Notes: generated from the sequence alone by a model not told the origin. 64,000 bases of DNA from Allocoleopsis franciscana PCC 7113 (GCF_000317515.1 NC_019738.1:1277501-1341500); one strand, 5' to 3'. Shown: positions 9,926 through 19,120, numbered from the stretch's first letter. A program made the numbers and translations.

Positions 9926-10150
9926 ATGGAGCGCTCAAAAATTGTAGCCATTATTACAGGTGCGATTTCTGTACTGCTAGCGATCGCATATCTGATCTTG
10001 GTTCAGCTATTAGATTTTCGAGGCGAGATGATTCCAGCTCCAGTGGGTCAGCTAGCGCCAACCGTGGAAATGGCTTCTGACCACTCGCTTCATCGGCTTG
10101 CCTTTCATCCCCCAACTCTTTTACCACTAGGAGCGAAAGCGATCAAGTAA
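9926..10150 (+). CDS. small single-span membrane protein, unknown function
   Basis: 74 residues with one N-terminal transmembrane helix (IVAIITGAISVLLAIAYLILVQLLDF, about residues 6-31) and a short polar tail. A good ribosome site (AGGGAG) lies about 5 bases before the ATG. It ends 12 bases before the reductase-like gene, so the two are probably cotranscribed. No family function recognised. Confidence 0.7.
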   Translation: MERSKIVAIITGAISVLLAIAYLILVQLLDFRGEMIPAPVGQLAPTVEMASDHSLHRLAFHPPTLLPLGAKAIK

Positions 10151-10162
10151 ATTAATTACGGT

Positions 10163-11131
10163 ATGATTTCTACGACTCCTAAAGGCGATCGCCGTTATGC
10201 CATCCTGGGGACGGGGGCGTTAGGTGGGTACTACGGTGCTTGCCTGCAACGAGTAGGCTTAGAGGTTCACTTCCTGCTACATCGCGATTACCAACACGTT
10301 AGAGAGCAGGGTTTAGTGATTGAGTCAGCCGATGGGGACTTCACTCTCCCCGTCGTCAATGCTTATGATGATGTTGCCCAAATGCCAGCTTGTGATGTGG
10401 TGATTGTGGCACTTAAAACCACACAAAATCACTTACTATCTGACATGCTGCCGCCTGTCGTCAAAGACGACGGTGTTGTTTTAGTGCTGCAAAATGGCAT
10501 GGGGATAGAACAGGAAGTCGCCCAACTTGTTGGCTCAAAACGGGTGATGGGGGGTTTGTGTTTTCTCTGTTCCAATAAAGTGGAGCCAGGACATATCCAC
10601 CACCTGGATTACAAACAAATTACCTTGGGCGAATATCTTCCAGACTATCAACCCGGTGGCTTAACACAGCGGATGCGTCAGATTGCCGATGATTTTGAGC
10701 GTGCAAGTATCCCCATCACGTTGGCGGAAGACTTGCTGTTGGCTCGTTGGCAGAAATTGGTGTGGAATATTCCCTACAATGGGCTTTCTGTGGTACTGGA
10801 TGCAACAACGAATGAACTGATGGCAGATAATTCTACGCGATCGCTCGTTGAACAGCTCATGGGAGAAGTGCTTGCCGGTGCGTCGGCTACGGGTCGTAAG
10901 ATTAGCGATCGCTTTATTCAAACGATGCTCGATTATACAGAAAAAATGACCCCGTATCGTACCAGCATGAAAATTGACTATGACGAAAGGCGTCCCTTAG
11001 AAGTAGAGGCAATTGTGGGTAATCCCTTACGGGTTGCCACAGCCGCCGGTACTGATTTGCCGCTTATTTCGATGCTTTACCGTCAGCTCAAGTTTTTGGA
11101 TATGCAAAATCGTCGCTTCAATACCGATTAG
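10163..11131 (+). CDS. ketopantoate reductase family oxidoreductase (2-dehydropantoate 2-reductase-like)
   Basis: NADPH-dependent reductase family that includes PanE, which reduces 2-dehydropantoate to pantoate in pantothenate and CoA synthesis. 322 residues: N-terminal Rossmann fold with the GTGALGGYYG nucleotide motif near residue 16, the LQNGMG block near residue 112, and a C-terminal helical domain with WQKLVWNIPYNGLS (the Lys and Asn positions of ApbA/PanE). Probably cotranscribed with the small membrane protein 12 bases upstream. Paralogues of unknown substrate exist in cyanobacteria, so I do not assign panE. Confidence 0.88.
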   Translation: MISTTPKGDRRYAILGTGALGGYYGACLQRVGLEVHFLLHRDYQHVREQGLVIESADGDFTLPVVNAYDDVAQMPACDVVIVALKTTQNHLLSDMLPPVVKDDGVVLVLQNGMGIEQEVAQLVGSKRVMGGLCFLCSNKVEPGHIHHLDYKQITLGEYLPDYQPGGLTQRMRQIADDFERASIPITLAEDLLLARWQKLVWNIPYNGLSVVLDATTNELMADNSTRSLVEQLMGEVLAGASATGRKISDRFIQTMLDYTEKMTPYRTSMKIDYDERRPLEVEAIVGNPLRVATAAGTDLPLISMLYRQLKFLDMQNRRFNTD

Positions 11132-11276
11132 CTTCAAGTCTTGATTCAATCATTTTCTCGTTGAATAACTTATTTGATCTAGTGCAGCATGGCAGAAATA
11201 ACTGACCAGCTAAAATCTCCCCTGCTCCCCTGCTTGCACAGAGGTGGTCAGAAACTTTTGCCGTCATGCACTAGGC

Positions 11277-11756
11277 TCACTCCGCACAGGGTAGTGAAAA
11301 GTTTTTCCACTGGCTAGAGGTTGCAACAGTGGCTGTGAAAGCCACGTTTGGATAACATTTGTATTCGATAAAAAAGGGTACATAACTGATTTCTGTTTCG
11401 GGCGGAATGAAGACGGAGCGTGTTTGGGTTTCCTTCCAAGGAGAAACTCTTCCTGTTGCTGCTGTTGTATACCCTTTACCATCAACCACAAGTCTTATTT
11501 TTTGCGGTGGGACTACTTGGTTTGACGGTGAAGTTTGCTTTCCCCTAACCTTAACACTGACAAGAATATCCATATCCATACCGTAAGGGTTTGGCAAAGG
11601 AGAGAGGGGAGATAGTTGATTAGTCGAACGATCAAATACTTGAAGTGTAATATCTTCAATCGTTAGTCGATTTTGATTTTGCTCCAAAGCGTAACTTGTT
11701 GATGCAATGAAGCCTATGAGCAATAATCCAATTATAAAAATTCGTAAGAATTTCAT
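11277..11756 (-). CDS. putative exported protein, unknown function
   Basis: 159 residues with a clear signal peptide (MKFLRIFIIGLLLIGFIASTSYA, cleavage after Ala about residue 23). The mature part is beta-rich and contains a region resembling a small extracellular domain (PEKIRLVVDGKGYTTAATG-like segment) and four Cys-free strands, then a late Cys pair (YKCYPN and LPCAE). Convergent with the reductase gene and divergent from the cyclase-family gene. No family recognised. Confidence 0.72.
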   Translation of the reverse strand: MKFLRIFIIGLLLIGFIASTSYALEQNQNRLTIEDITLQVFDRSTNQLSPLSPLPNPYGMDMDILVSVKVRGKQTSPSNQVVPPQKIRLVVDGKGYTTAATGRVSPWKETQTRSVFIPPETEISYVPFFIEYKCYPNVAFTATVATSSQWKNFSLPCAE

Positions 11757-11797
11757 CGTTTTTCCTCATTCCTTTCCTCCCCAATCAAGGGAAGCTT

Positions 11798-12547
11798 ATG
11801 GACAGTCAATCACCCAGTAACCTACCTGCTAATAGTTTTTTACCCTTAACTATTACCATCAGGCGAATTGTTCATCTTTCTCATATTATCGACCCCAGCA
11901 TTCCTCTTTGGCCTGGTGACCCACCTGTAGAATTTGAAACTGTCGCTGAGTTGGAGCAACAGGGTTATAATCTGCGGCGTTTCTCAATGGGGGAACATAG
12001 CGGTACACACATGAATGCGCCTAATAGTTTTTATCCCCAAGGCATGAGCATTGACCAATACTCAGCCGAGTCATTGATTGCTCCCGCCGTGGTGATTGAT
12101 ATTCGCCAGCAGGCAGCAGCAAATCCTGATTATGTGCTTACAATATCTGATGTTCTGGCATGGGAGCAAGAATACGGTCAGATTCCTCTAAAAAGTGTGG
12201 TATTGCTGTTCACGGGATGGCAGTCCAAGTGGTCAGATAAGGGGGCATTTTTCAACCAAGATGCTTCTGGAGAAATGCATTTTCCGGGCTTTGGCAGTGA
12301 GGCAACTCAGTTTTTACTTTCACAACGCCAGATTGCTGGAGTAGGGATTGATACCCATGGAGTGGATTCCGGTCAGGATACAACTTTGGCTACCAATCAT
12401 TTCGTTTTAGAACAGCCTCGCATTGTGCTAGAGAATTTGACTAATTTAGACCAGTTACCTGCGATCGGTACAATATTAGTAATTGGTATTATTCGTCTCT
12501 TGGGTGGTACTGGCTCCCCTGTGGCGGTGTTGGCATTGGTGTCTTGA
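11798..12547 (+). CDS. cyclase family protein (kynurenine-formamidase-like metal hydrolase)
   Basis: 249 residues of the PF04199 cyclase superfamily, which includes kynurenine formamidase and isatin hydrolase. Visible: DPSIPLWPGDPPVEF near residue 33 and the metal-binding block EHSGTHMNAPNSF near residue 67, where the classical HxGTHxDxP motif has Asn instead of Asp. Later GVGIDTHGVDSGQD (near residue 187) and NHFVLEQPRIVLENL fit the family. The ribosome site is AGGGAAG before the ATG; the first 20 residues may be a longer N-terminus than usual. Substrate unknown; the Asn may be normal for a subgroup. Confidence 0.88.
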   Translation: MDSQSPSNLPANSFLPLTITIRRIVHLSHIIDPSIPLWPGDPPVEFETVAELEQQGYNLRRFSMGEHSGTHMNAPNSFYPQGMSIDQYSAESLIAPAVVIDIRQQAAANPDYVLTISDVLAWEQEYGQIPLKSVVLLFTGWQSKWSDKGAFFNQDASGEMHFPGFGSEATQFLLSQRQIAGVGIDTHGVDSGQDTTLATNHFVLEQPRIVLENLTNLDQLPAIGTILVIGIIRLLGGTGSPVAVLALVS

Positions 12548-12696
12548 TTTCATTTTTATGCTTCTGCAATAAGAGAGTACAAAGAAATATAAGCTCTGTT
12601 TTAACCAAGGTGGAGAGTATCCAAAAATTATCAGATGCTCCAATTTTTTCGTGTGAAATTTTTTCCTACTTGTAGAAAATTCGCTCAGACAATCCA

Positions 12697-13293
12697 ATGC
12701 TCAAAAACGTTTTTGTTCCCGATCGCCTTTTTACCGTCTCAAACATTCTATCTCCACAGGAGTGTGCGGAGTATATCACCTTAACGGAGAACATTGGCTA
12801 CAGCCCTGCGGGTCTTACCGTCGGTCAAGATGAATATATGATGGCTCCCAATGTTCGCAATAACGATCGCGTCATCCTGGATGACGAACAACGTGCAGCA
12901 GACTTATGGCATCGTATCGCTGAGTATGTTCCCACCCGAATCGATAACTGGACGGCAATCGGACTAAATGAACGTTTCCGATTCTACCGCTACGACCCCG
13001 GTCAACGATTTGCACCCCATGGAGATGGTTCTTATATGCGAAGAAACGGTGACCATAGCCGATTAACGTTTATGATTTACCTCAACGATGGCTTTGAAGG
13101 GGGCGACACTCGCTTCTATCTAAACCACAACTACTTTGAATTACTTGATCCAAATGTGATACCTGATATATCCGTAGTGCCTGAGACAGGTATGGCTTTG
13201 TGCTTCCGCCATGAACTGCGGCATGAGGGTGCTCGCGTGATTCGGGGTAGGAAATATGTCCTACGCTCAGATGTCATGTACACAGTGATCTAA
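12697..13293 (+). CDS. 2OG-Fe(II) oxygenase, prolyl 4-hydroxylase-like
   Basis: 198 residues. Iron(II)/2-oxoglutarate dioxygenases hydroxylate proteins or small molecules. The iron ligands are visible as H-x-D in FAPHGDGSY (about residue 107) and distal His in LRHEGARV (about residue 178), with the 2OG-binding Arg/Lys in GRKYVLRSDVMY. The RFYRYDPGQRF and FMIYLNDGFEGGDTRFY blocks are typical of P4Hc-type enzymes. Substrate unknown. Single gene downstream of the cyclase-family gene on the same strand. Confidence 0.9.
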   Translation: MLKNVFVPDRLFTVSNILSPQECAEYITLTENIGYSPAGLTVGQDEYMMAPNVRNNDRVILDDEQRAADLWHRIAEYVPTRIDNWTAIGLNERFRFYRYDPGQRFAPHGDGSYMRRNGDHSRLTFMIYLNDGFEGGDTRFYLNHNYFELLDPNVIPDISVVPETGMALCFRHELRHEGARVIRGRKYVLRSDVMYTVI

Positions 13294-13383
13294 TAAACTG
13301 TTCCAGTAGCATTGGAATAACTCAAAAACCTCAGCGTCCCTCAGCGTCCCCCTCTGCGCTCTCTGCGTTAAAAAAAGAAATTT

Positions 13384-14934
13384 TCACCAATCACTGGGTG
13401 TATTGGGTTCTTCTTGCTCTGTCGATTGGCTTTCTAAAGGTCTAATCACTCGCGCCATCGCTTCTTGCACAAATGCCTTGATAAACTCATCCTTACGGTT
13501 GAGCTGAAATTGTCGTTGCACCACTTCAGTAATCCCCCCATCCCCCCAATCTTGGTCGTTGCGGAAGTATTCAATAAAACTTTTCCCCGCAATTCGTGTC
13601 AGATAAGCACCGGTAACCCCCTGAATTGCCTTTCCAATCACTATCGTTGCCACATTCAATCGCAACGCCGTCGAAAGCAGCTCAATCGCACCTCTGACAA
13701 TCCCCAAACTCACCATGGTTTTGCCCAAAGACAGCGCCAGTTCCTTACCTCGCTCCATATTCAGTTCACAACCATAAATTTTGCCAATTTCCACAACCAT
13801 TTGGGCATTCACCGCAGCGGCGGCTAATAAATCCAATCCCGGTAAGGGGGTTACGGCAATTACCCCCGCGCTAATCCACTGGAAGCGTTCCACCACCTTT
13901 TCCGCTTGACGCCTGCGCTGGTTGTCGATTAAGCGTCGAGCTTCTTCCCCTAAGCGCTGAGATTGCAGCAGAATATTGTCAGCGACTAAGTCTTCTCCTT
14001 CTGAGCGCAGCACCGCCGCAAGGCGTCGGATTAACGGCATCACATCGGTTTCGGGTTGGAAGATTTCGCCATTTTCTAGACGAACCGCTTGGGGATTAGC
14101 AGCAATTGCCACCACATCCATCACAGCAATAAACCCTTTGACGCGCTGCCGCAACCGCGCCAGAATCGTTTCTTGATCGTCTTCCGAATAAAGGTCAGTT
14201 TTATTGAAGACCAGGATACTGCGCTTGCCAATCTCTGCCAAGCGGCGCAGCGGTTCATATTCCGACTGCCGTAAGTCATTATCGACCACAAACAGCAATA
14301 AATTGGCTTCGGTTGCCAGTTCCCGTGCTAATTGCTCTCGTTGGGTACCGACGACACCCGCCTCTAAAATTCCGGGTGTATCCGTAATCAAAATCTGACG
14401 TTCTAATCCCTTCAACTTGAGGCTATACGTCTCTCCTTCCCCCGTCGTCCCCATCGGTGCACCCACTTTCCCCACCATCCGCCCTATCAAGGCGTTTACC
14501 AGTGAGGTTTTACCCGCCGAACCTGTCCCAAATACCACCACTTGGATTTCTCCCCGCGATAGGATGGATTCAATTTCCCGCGATCGCGTGATTAACTCTT
14601 GCCGCGCCACCTCATCCTGAATCTGTGTGACCTGTTTTTGCACCGCCTTCAGGGTTTCTTCTGCCGCCTCCGTTTTCTCTTCTGGGACTCTTGGTGTTCT
14701 CCGACGTCGGCGTGATTTCCGTTTGGAGCGCCCAAATAGCCCCAAATAATAGATAAAGGCAAAAATTAACAGCCCAAGTAGGACAATCACCAAACCGAGC
14801 AAAATATTGGCGAGTAGAGGAGATGTCCAAGCAATTTGGGTATATAGGCTGCTAAGAGAATAAATCAGCCATAGTATTAGCACCAGAATTAGGCTAATAC
14901 CAATAATGAGCGTCAATAAGCGCGACAGAGGCAT
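13384..14934 (-). CDS. membrane-anchored Era/YcjF-like GTPase with DUF697 domain
   Basis: 516 residues. Two N-terminal transmembrane helices (about 7-29 and 38-65), a basic linker, then a TRAFAC GTPase: P-loop GTGSAGKTSLVNALIG near residue 137, G3 TDTPGIL, G4 NKTD. The C-terminal region (about 330-490) is DUF697-like, with helical hydrophobic stretches (AAAAVNAQMVVEIGKIYG). Such proteins are common in cyanobacteria and chloroplast lineages; role unproven, possibly membrane or stress related. Start chosen at the first ATG because it includes the first helix. Confidence 0.88.
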   Translation of the reverse strand: MPLSRLLTLIIGISLILVLILWLIYSLSSLYTQIAWTSPLLANILLGLVIVLLGLLIFAFIYYLGLFGRSKRKSRRRRRTPRVPEEKTEAAEETLKAVQKQVTQIQDEVARQELITRSREIESILSRGEIQVVVFGTGSAGKTSLVNALIGRMVGKVGAPMGTTGEGETYSLKLKGLERQILITDTPGILEAGVVGTQREQLARELATEANLLLFVVDNDLRQSEYEPLRRLAEIGKRSILVFNKTDLYSEDDQETILARLRQRVKGFIAVMDVVAIAANPQAVRLENGEIFQPETDVMPLIRRLAAVLRSEGEDLVADNILLQSQRLGEEARRLIDNQRRRQAEKVVERFQWISAGVIAVTPLPGLDLLAAAAVNAQMVVEIGKIYGCELNMERGKELALSLGKTMVSLGIVRGAIELLSTALRLNVATIVIGKAIQGVTGAYLTRIAGKSFIEYFRNDQDWGDGGITEVVQRQFQLNRKDEFIKAFVQEAMARVIRPLESQSTEQEEPNTPSDW

Positions 14935-15096
14935 GAATCAGTTCGGCTGTTTGTTCATATTCTAAAACGCAGCCGTCAGAGCGACCCTCTCTACTGAGAC
15001 GGGGAATTGACGCAGATGACTTTGAGTTCAAGCTTTTTAAAGCCGAAGATTAGCTATACTCTGTAGTTGGCAGTTGGCGAAAACGGAGGAAATATC

Positions 15097-15618
15097 ATGA
15101 GCTTGTTCGACCAAATCCTCGGCGCGATCGACAATCCCTCTCAGCAAGCGAGTCCTAATCAGCTAGGGGAGATTCTCAGTACCGTGCAGCAGTTAAGTAA
15201 TAATGCTAATACTGACCCCTCAACGATTCAATCGGTCTTATCCGTTGTGGGAAGCTATGCTCGCTCTGCTCTGCAACAAAAGCGAGCCAATGAGGGGGAG
15301 CAGCAAACTCAAGCCTTTGTTAATCAATTTGGCGGTACTCAGCCTAGCAATCAAGCCGTCCAATTGCTTTTTGGTGCGCCTCAAATCCAGCAAATCGTTC
15401 AAGAAGTTGAACGGCGGACGGGGCTAAGTTCAGGCACGATTCAAGCCATGTTACCCATATTGGTTCCCATCGTGTTAAAGTTCCTGCAAACGGGTAGCAG
15501 TACTACACCATCCCAAGGGTCAAATCCCGTTCTGAATACGTTCTTAGATGCTGATGGCGATGGTGATGTGGATATCGCGGATGCCTTAGGGATGGCAGGA
15601 CGCTATTTCGGACAGTGA
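15097..15618 (+). CDS. DUF937 protein with a C-terminal Asp-rich calcium-loop-like motif
   Basis: 173 residues from the ATG at 15097, chosen over the upstream TTG at 15067 because GGAGG sits 6 bases before it. The body (SLFDQILGAIDNPSQQA, then Gln-rich helices) matches DUF937. The C-terminus has DADGDGDVDIADALG (about 150-165), an Asp-rich loop like dockerin/EF-hand calcium sites. Function unknown. Followed by short tandem repeats. Confidence 0.85.
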   Translation: MSLFDQILGAIDNPSQQASPNQLGEILSTVQQLSNNANTDPSTIQSVLSVVGSYARSALQQKRANEGEQQTQAFVNQFGGTQPSNQAVQLLFGAPQIQQIVQEVERRTGLSSGTIQAMLPILVPIVLKFLQTGSSTTPSQGSNPVLNTFLDADGDGDVDIADALGMAGRYFGQ

Positions 15619-15627
15619 GGAGACTGG

Positions 15628-15660
15628 GTTGAAGGTTGAAAAGTTAGAAGGTTGAAGGTT
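15628..15660. repeat. short tandem heptamer-like repeats
   Basis: Degenerate GGTTGAA/GGTTGAAGGTT units directly after the DUF937 stop, typical of short tandemly repeated sequences in cyanobacterial genomes. Confidence 0.5.
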
Positions 15661-15727
15661 CAATGAGTCTTCTAATTTGCTCACTCGCCAACTTTCTAAC
15701 TGACCTCTTCTGCCCCAGCCTTTATGA

Positions 15728-16765
15728 TCAGCCGCGAGTCGCTTGAGCGAGCAACTTAACCAATTGCACCAGTTGTGGTTTGTCAAACGCTTTAACCAGA
15801 ACCTTGGCAGCCGCTTTGGGTTCTAGTGGCAAAGTAATTTGTTTGGCGGTGGTAGTCGTCGCTTTTGTTGCCGCCGATGGTTTCTCCTTCTCCTTACCGG
15901 GAGTAGCCGCAGCTACCGTGGCGAGTTTTTGCAATTGGGGACTAGGAATTAATTCATTGGCTTTCCCTTGTTGTAATTTATCGCTAGCTTGCTTGAGTTC
16001 CTTAATCACGATTGGGGCTAGCGATGGATAGGAATTCTTGGGATTCGCCATGGCTTTATAGGAGACTTGGATCAATGATTGCCAAGGTTTAATCCCCGCC
16101 CCTAGTTGTAATAATCGCTTGCACATCGCCTGAAGTTGTTGACGACTGGCTGGTGTATCCTGTTGTTTAAATAGCTGCAACATCTGCTTCAAAATTTCTG
16201 TTACTTGAGGCACAAAGTTGGGAGGAAGCGACCCTGGCTTTTTAGTCTCTGGGGGCGATGCTTCACCACCACCCTGCAATAAGCTGTTGAGGTAATTTTG
16301 CAATTTGGCAAACTCTGGTTCTGCCGCTTGCATCTTTTTCTCAGCATCCTCTTCCCGCAAGCCAAACGGTCCTTGTAGCTGTTCGATTAAGTCTTTGAGA
16401 GTGTCGTATCCCTTTAAAAATAAAGCCTCTAGCTTTGGGTCAATCTTGATAGTATTCTCTTTGAGAATTTTGAACGAATCCTCTAATCGGTGGGCTGTTT
16501 TTTGAATACTGGCAAAGCCTAGCATTGCCGCCCCCCCCTTGACTGAGTGGGCAGCACGAAACATTTCATTCACCCGCTCCGGATCTTGCACCACCGTGCG
16601 TAGATCTAATAGCCCTTTTTCCAGGGTGTCGAGGTGTTCTTTTGCTTCTTCAATGAAATAACCTAAAATCCTTTGCTGGTTACCGGCATCCACGGCAGTG
16701 TTTCCTAGATTAGAACAGTTATGTGTACTCAGGTCTGGAAGGACTACCTCGGTCGATGTTGGCAC
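15728..16765 (-). CDS. histidine phosphotransfer (Hpt) domain protein
   Basis: 345 residues. An Hpt domain occupies about residues 25-135; the phosphoacceptor is H73 in RAAHSVKGGAAMLG. Such modules relay phosphate between hybrid kinases and response regulators or form the N-terminus of CheA-type proteins; no kinase domain follows here. The rest is a helical region and an Ala/Lys/Thr-rich linker (about 280-315), ending in a short conserved-looking helix. A partner kinase could be any hybrid kinase in the cell. No motility operon is adjacent. Confidence 0.87.
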   Translation of the reverse strand: MPTSTEVVLPDLSTHNCSNLGNTAVDAGNQQRILGYFIEEAKEHLDTLEKGLLDLRTVVQDPERVNEMFRAAHSVKGGAAMLGFASIQKTAHRLEDSFKILKENTIKIDPKLEALFLKGYDTLKDLIEQLQGPFGLREEDAEKKMQAAEPEFAKLQNYLNSLLQGGGEASPPETKKPGSLPPNFVPQVTEILKQMLQLFKQQDTPASRQQLQAMCKRLLQLGAGIKPWQSLIQVSYKAMANPKNSYPSLAPIVIKELKQASDKLQQGKANELIPSPQLQKLATVAAATPGKEKEKPSAATKATTTTAKQITLPLEPKAAAKVLVKAFDKPQLVQLVKLLAQATRG

Positions 16766-17177
16766 CGGGCAGTATTAAGTGTAGGCTTTGCCAAATCTAC
16801 CAGTCAGACTCTATTTTTTAGAGTACCTCCAAACCGGCTAATGATTGTTCCTAGCAACCAGAGTTTTGCTCCCTAATGCGGGATTTTTTACCACAAATAT
16901 TTTTTAAAGTCAATGATTCCACTGGGAGCAAGCATGGCGAAGCGCATGAGCTTAAGCTTTCGTGGCTCTGGGAAATCTCTAGGACACCAGCACCAAGCAT
17001 ACTGATAAAAAACCCCCAGCAGGAAGCTGAGGGGAAACTCGAAGGAGCTTTTATGTCTTTCTATATTCGGTGAAATTCTCGCTATATCCGCACAAATTAA
17101 TTAAACAGAGAAGACTCTGACAAAACTTGGGTCTATTTCTGCACAAAAGCTGATTGAAAATGAGAAACACATAAAAT
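16766..17177. other. intergenic region between Hpt and hydrolase genes
   Basis: About 410 bases. It contains the promoter of the Hpt gene at its left end and one clear minus-strand terminator at 17007-17034, lying 140 bases beyond the hydrolase stop. Small reading frames here look spurious. Confidence 0.5.
17007..17034 (-). terminator. rho-independent terminator on minus strand
   Basis: Read on the minus strand: CCCCTCAGC, TTCCT loop, GCTGGGGG, then a run of six T. The stem has one bulge. It lies about 140 bases past the hydrolase stop codon at 17178, so it may end that transcript with a long 3' tail or end a small RNA. Confidence 0.8.
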
Positions 17178-18020
17178 CTATCCTCCCAAAAACTCGCGCA
17201 TATAGTGATTGACTAACTCTGGCTTTTCCTGCTGCACCCAGTGGCTACAGTTGGGAATATAGCGGATTTGAAAATCTCTAACGAATTCTTGCGTTCCATA
17301 AGTCAACTCCTTACCCAAGGCCGTGTCATCTTCACCCCAAATCATTAACGTTGGCACATCGAGTAAAGCCCAATCTTGGGGTCGGGCACTGGTAAAAACA
17401 TTGCGGTAATAGTTAATCATCGCCGTCAGTGCACCGCGCTTTGCCGCTGCATTTTTATAGGCTTCTATATCTGCTGGAGTGAAGGCGCTTTTATCAATCG
17501 CCATATCCACGAATGCATTGCCAAGCGCTTCGTAGTCGAAGGCTTGTAACCATAGTTCTGGTAGGATTGGGATTTGGAAGAAGAAGACATACCAACTCCG
17601 CATCAACTGCTGAGGAGTCCGCAAGCCTTCCGCAATTTTGGCGGGATGGGGAATGTTCAGCACAATCAGCCGTTCTACCATTTCTGGGTGAGCATAGGCA
17701 AAGTTCCAGGCGATCGCACCACCCCAGTCATGAGCCACTAGCACACAGCGCTCATATCCTAATCCTGTAATCACACCCTCAACATCTTTAACCAGTTCAC
17801 TCATCACATAAGCCGATTGCTCTGGCGGCTTGTCACTATCGTTGTAACCGCGCAGATCGATCGCAACCACCTTATAATCCTTCGCAAATTCTGGGATTTG
17901 GTGACGCCACGAGTACCAAAACTCTGGAAATCCATGCAGCATGAGCATCAGCGGCCCTTCACCTTGGGTGACATAATGCAGCCTCACGCCATTGCTGACA
18001 ATATAGTCGTGTTGCCACAT
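17178..18020 (-). CDS. alpha/beta hydrolase, epoxide-hydrolase-like
   Basis: 280 residues, alpha/beta hydrolase fold. The HGFPEFWYSWRHQIP oxyanion-side motif and the nucleophile elbow VAHDWGGAIAW, with Asp rather than Ser as nucleophile (about residue 95), are those of epoxide hydrolases and haloalkane dehalogenases. The acid (WGEDDTALG) and base (CSHWVQQEKPE) positions are present. Cytoplasmic, no signal peptide. Substrate unknown; epoxide hydrolase is the better fit than dehalogenase. Confidence 0.9.
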   Translation of the reverse strand: MWQHDYIVSNGVRLHYVTQGEGPLMLMLHGFPEFWYSWRHQIPEFAKDYKVVAIDLRGYNDSDKPPEQSAYVMSELVKDVEGVITGLGYERCVLVAHDWGGAIAWNFAYAHPEMVERLIVLNIPHPAKIAEGLRTPQQLMRSWYVFFFQIPILPELWLQAFDYEALGNAFVDMAIDKSAFTPADIEAYKNAAAKRGALTAMINYYRNVFTSARPQDWALLDVPTLMIWGEDDTALGKELTYGTQEFVRDFQIRYIPNCSHWVQQEKPELVNHYMREFLGG

Positions 18021-18331
18021 TTCTTGGATTACAGCTATTACTCTCTCCTCAACTTTTTCGGTAATCCTATCAACTTTATTTATTCTTGTTGAAAACGCGG
18101 CTGGCCGGTGAGGACTGTGTCAAACAGGGGGATCGCTTCATGGATGGTCATTTGTCTAAAATTAGGCTTTTTTACTCTCTTCTTTTAGAGATACGGGTCG
18201 ATTGTTTTTTCTCTCTCCTCAGTGCAGCAACCGACGTTTAGGGTTTATGGCTAAAGATTGATTCAACTAATTTTTGCAAAGCCTAAGCTTATGAGCATTA
18301 GAAACGGCTTAAAACAAAAGGAGATTAACTC
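18021..18331. other. intergenic promoter region
   Basis: About 310 bases between divergent hydrolase and WGxxGxxG genes. AAGGAG precedes the ATG at 18332. Nothing else recognisable. Confidence 0.4.
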
Positions 18332-18634
18332 ATGAAGCTTTCTAATCTATCTAAAGTTGTTAGTGCTGGTGCGATCGCCGCAAGTTTAGCCATTGTCCCT
18401 TTAACAGCCCCGGCACAAGCCCAAACCCAAGATACTGCTCCGGGTACGACCTATAATCAGCGCACTGGAGATGTGGATACTGCCTATACTGACAATGATT
18501 TTGATTGGGGCTGGTTAGGTCTACTTGGTTTGGCTGGATTAGCCGGTTTACTTCCTAAAAAGCGTCACGAAACTGTTCATTACACCACCCAAGACCCTGA
18601 TGTAGTGGCTCGTTCTCGCTCTGATTTTCGGTAA
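18332..18634 (+). CDS. WGxxGxxG family exported protein, copy 1
   Basis: 100 residues. A signal peptide (about 1-30, ending APAQAQ) is followed by a polar stretch, then the family motif DFDWGWLGLLGLAGLAGLLP and a KKRHE basic block at about residues 66-80, with about 25 more residues. The motif resembles a sorting or membrane-insertion signal of the tryptophan-glycine type. Strong ribosome site AAGGAG. Followed 31 bases later by a close paralogue. Function unknown. Confidence 0.88.
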   Translation: MKLSNLSKVVSAGAIAASLAIVPLTAPAQAQTQDTAPGTTYNQRTGDVDTAYTDNDFDWGWLGLLGLAGLAGLLPKKRHETVHYTTQDPDVVARSRSDFR

Positions 18635-18665
18635 TCCAGTTATTTAAAGAGAAGGGAATACAATC

Positions 18666-18974
18666 ATGAAGACTTCTAGTTTTTCTAAATTTATTAGTGC
18701 GGGTATCCTTGGTGCAAGTTTAGCGGTTTTGCCGTTGGCTGTTCCCGCACAAGCTCAAACCCAAAATACCGCCCCGGATTCAACCTATAATCAGCGAACG
18801 ACTGATGTGGATGCTACTGAGACTAACGACGACTTTGACTGGGGTTGGTTAGGTCTGTTGGGTTTAGGTGGATTAGCCGGTTTACTTCCTAAAAAGCGTC
18901 ACGAAACCGTTCATACTCATCCGATCAATGACCCTGATTTAGGAGTCCGTCCGGGTTCTGACTATCGGCGGTAA
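18666..18974 (+). CDS. WGxxGxxG family exported protein, copy 2
   Basis: 102 residues, a tandem paralogue of the preceding gene: signal peptide ending in PAQAQ, TYNQRT motif, then DFDWGWLGLLGLGGLAGLLP and KKRHETVH. The central polar part and C-terminal tail differ, the rest is nearly identical, indicating recent duplication. AGAAGGGA precedes the ATG. The pair is probably one transcript, ended by the inverted repeat at 19121-19167. Confidence 0.88.
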   Translation: MKTSSFSKFISAGILGASLAVLPLAVPAQAQTQNTAPDSTYNQRTTDVDATETNDDFDWGWLGLLGLGGLAGLLPKKRHETVHTHPINDPDLGVRPGSDYRR

Positions 18975-19120
18975 TCTCATTAGGCTTCAGGTATGGGGCT
19001 AGCGCTACGAACTAAATTGTAGTTGTTTTCTCAAACTCTAACGGGTTTACTACTCTTTCTGGATGCGGGTGTAGTCGTTACCCAGCTTGAGAAAAAGTAA
19101 ACAGCTACCTGCCCCATAAC

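Noticed and set aside
16876-17073. 65-residue plus-strand frame
   Set aside because: No family resemblance and runs through the minus-strand terminator hairpin.
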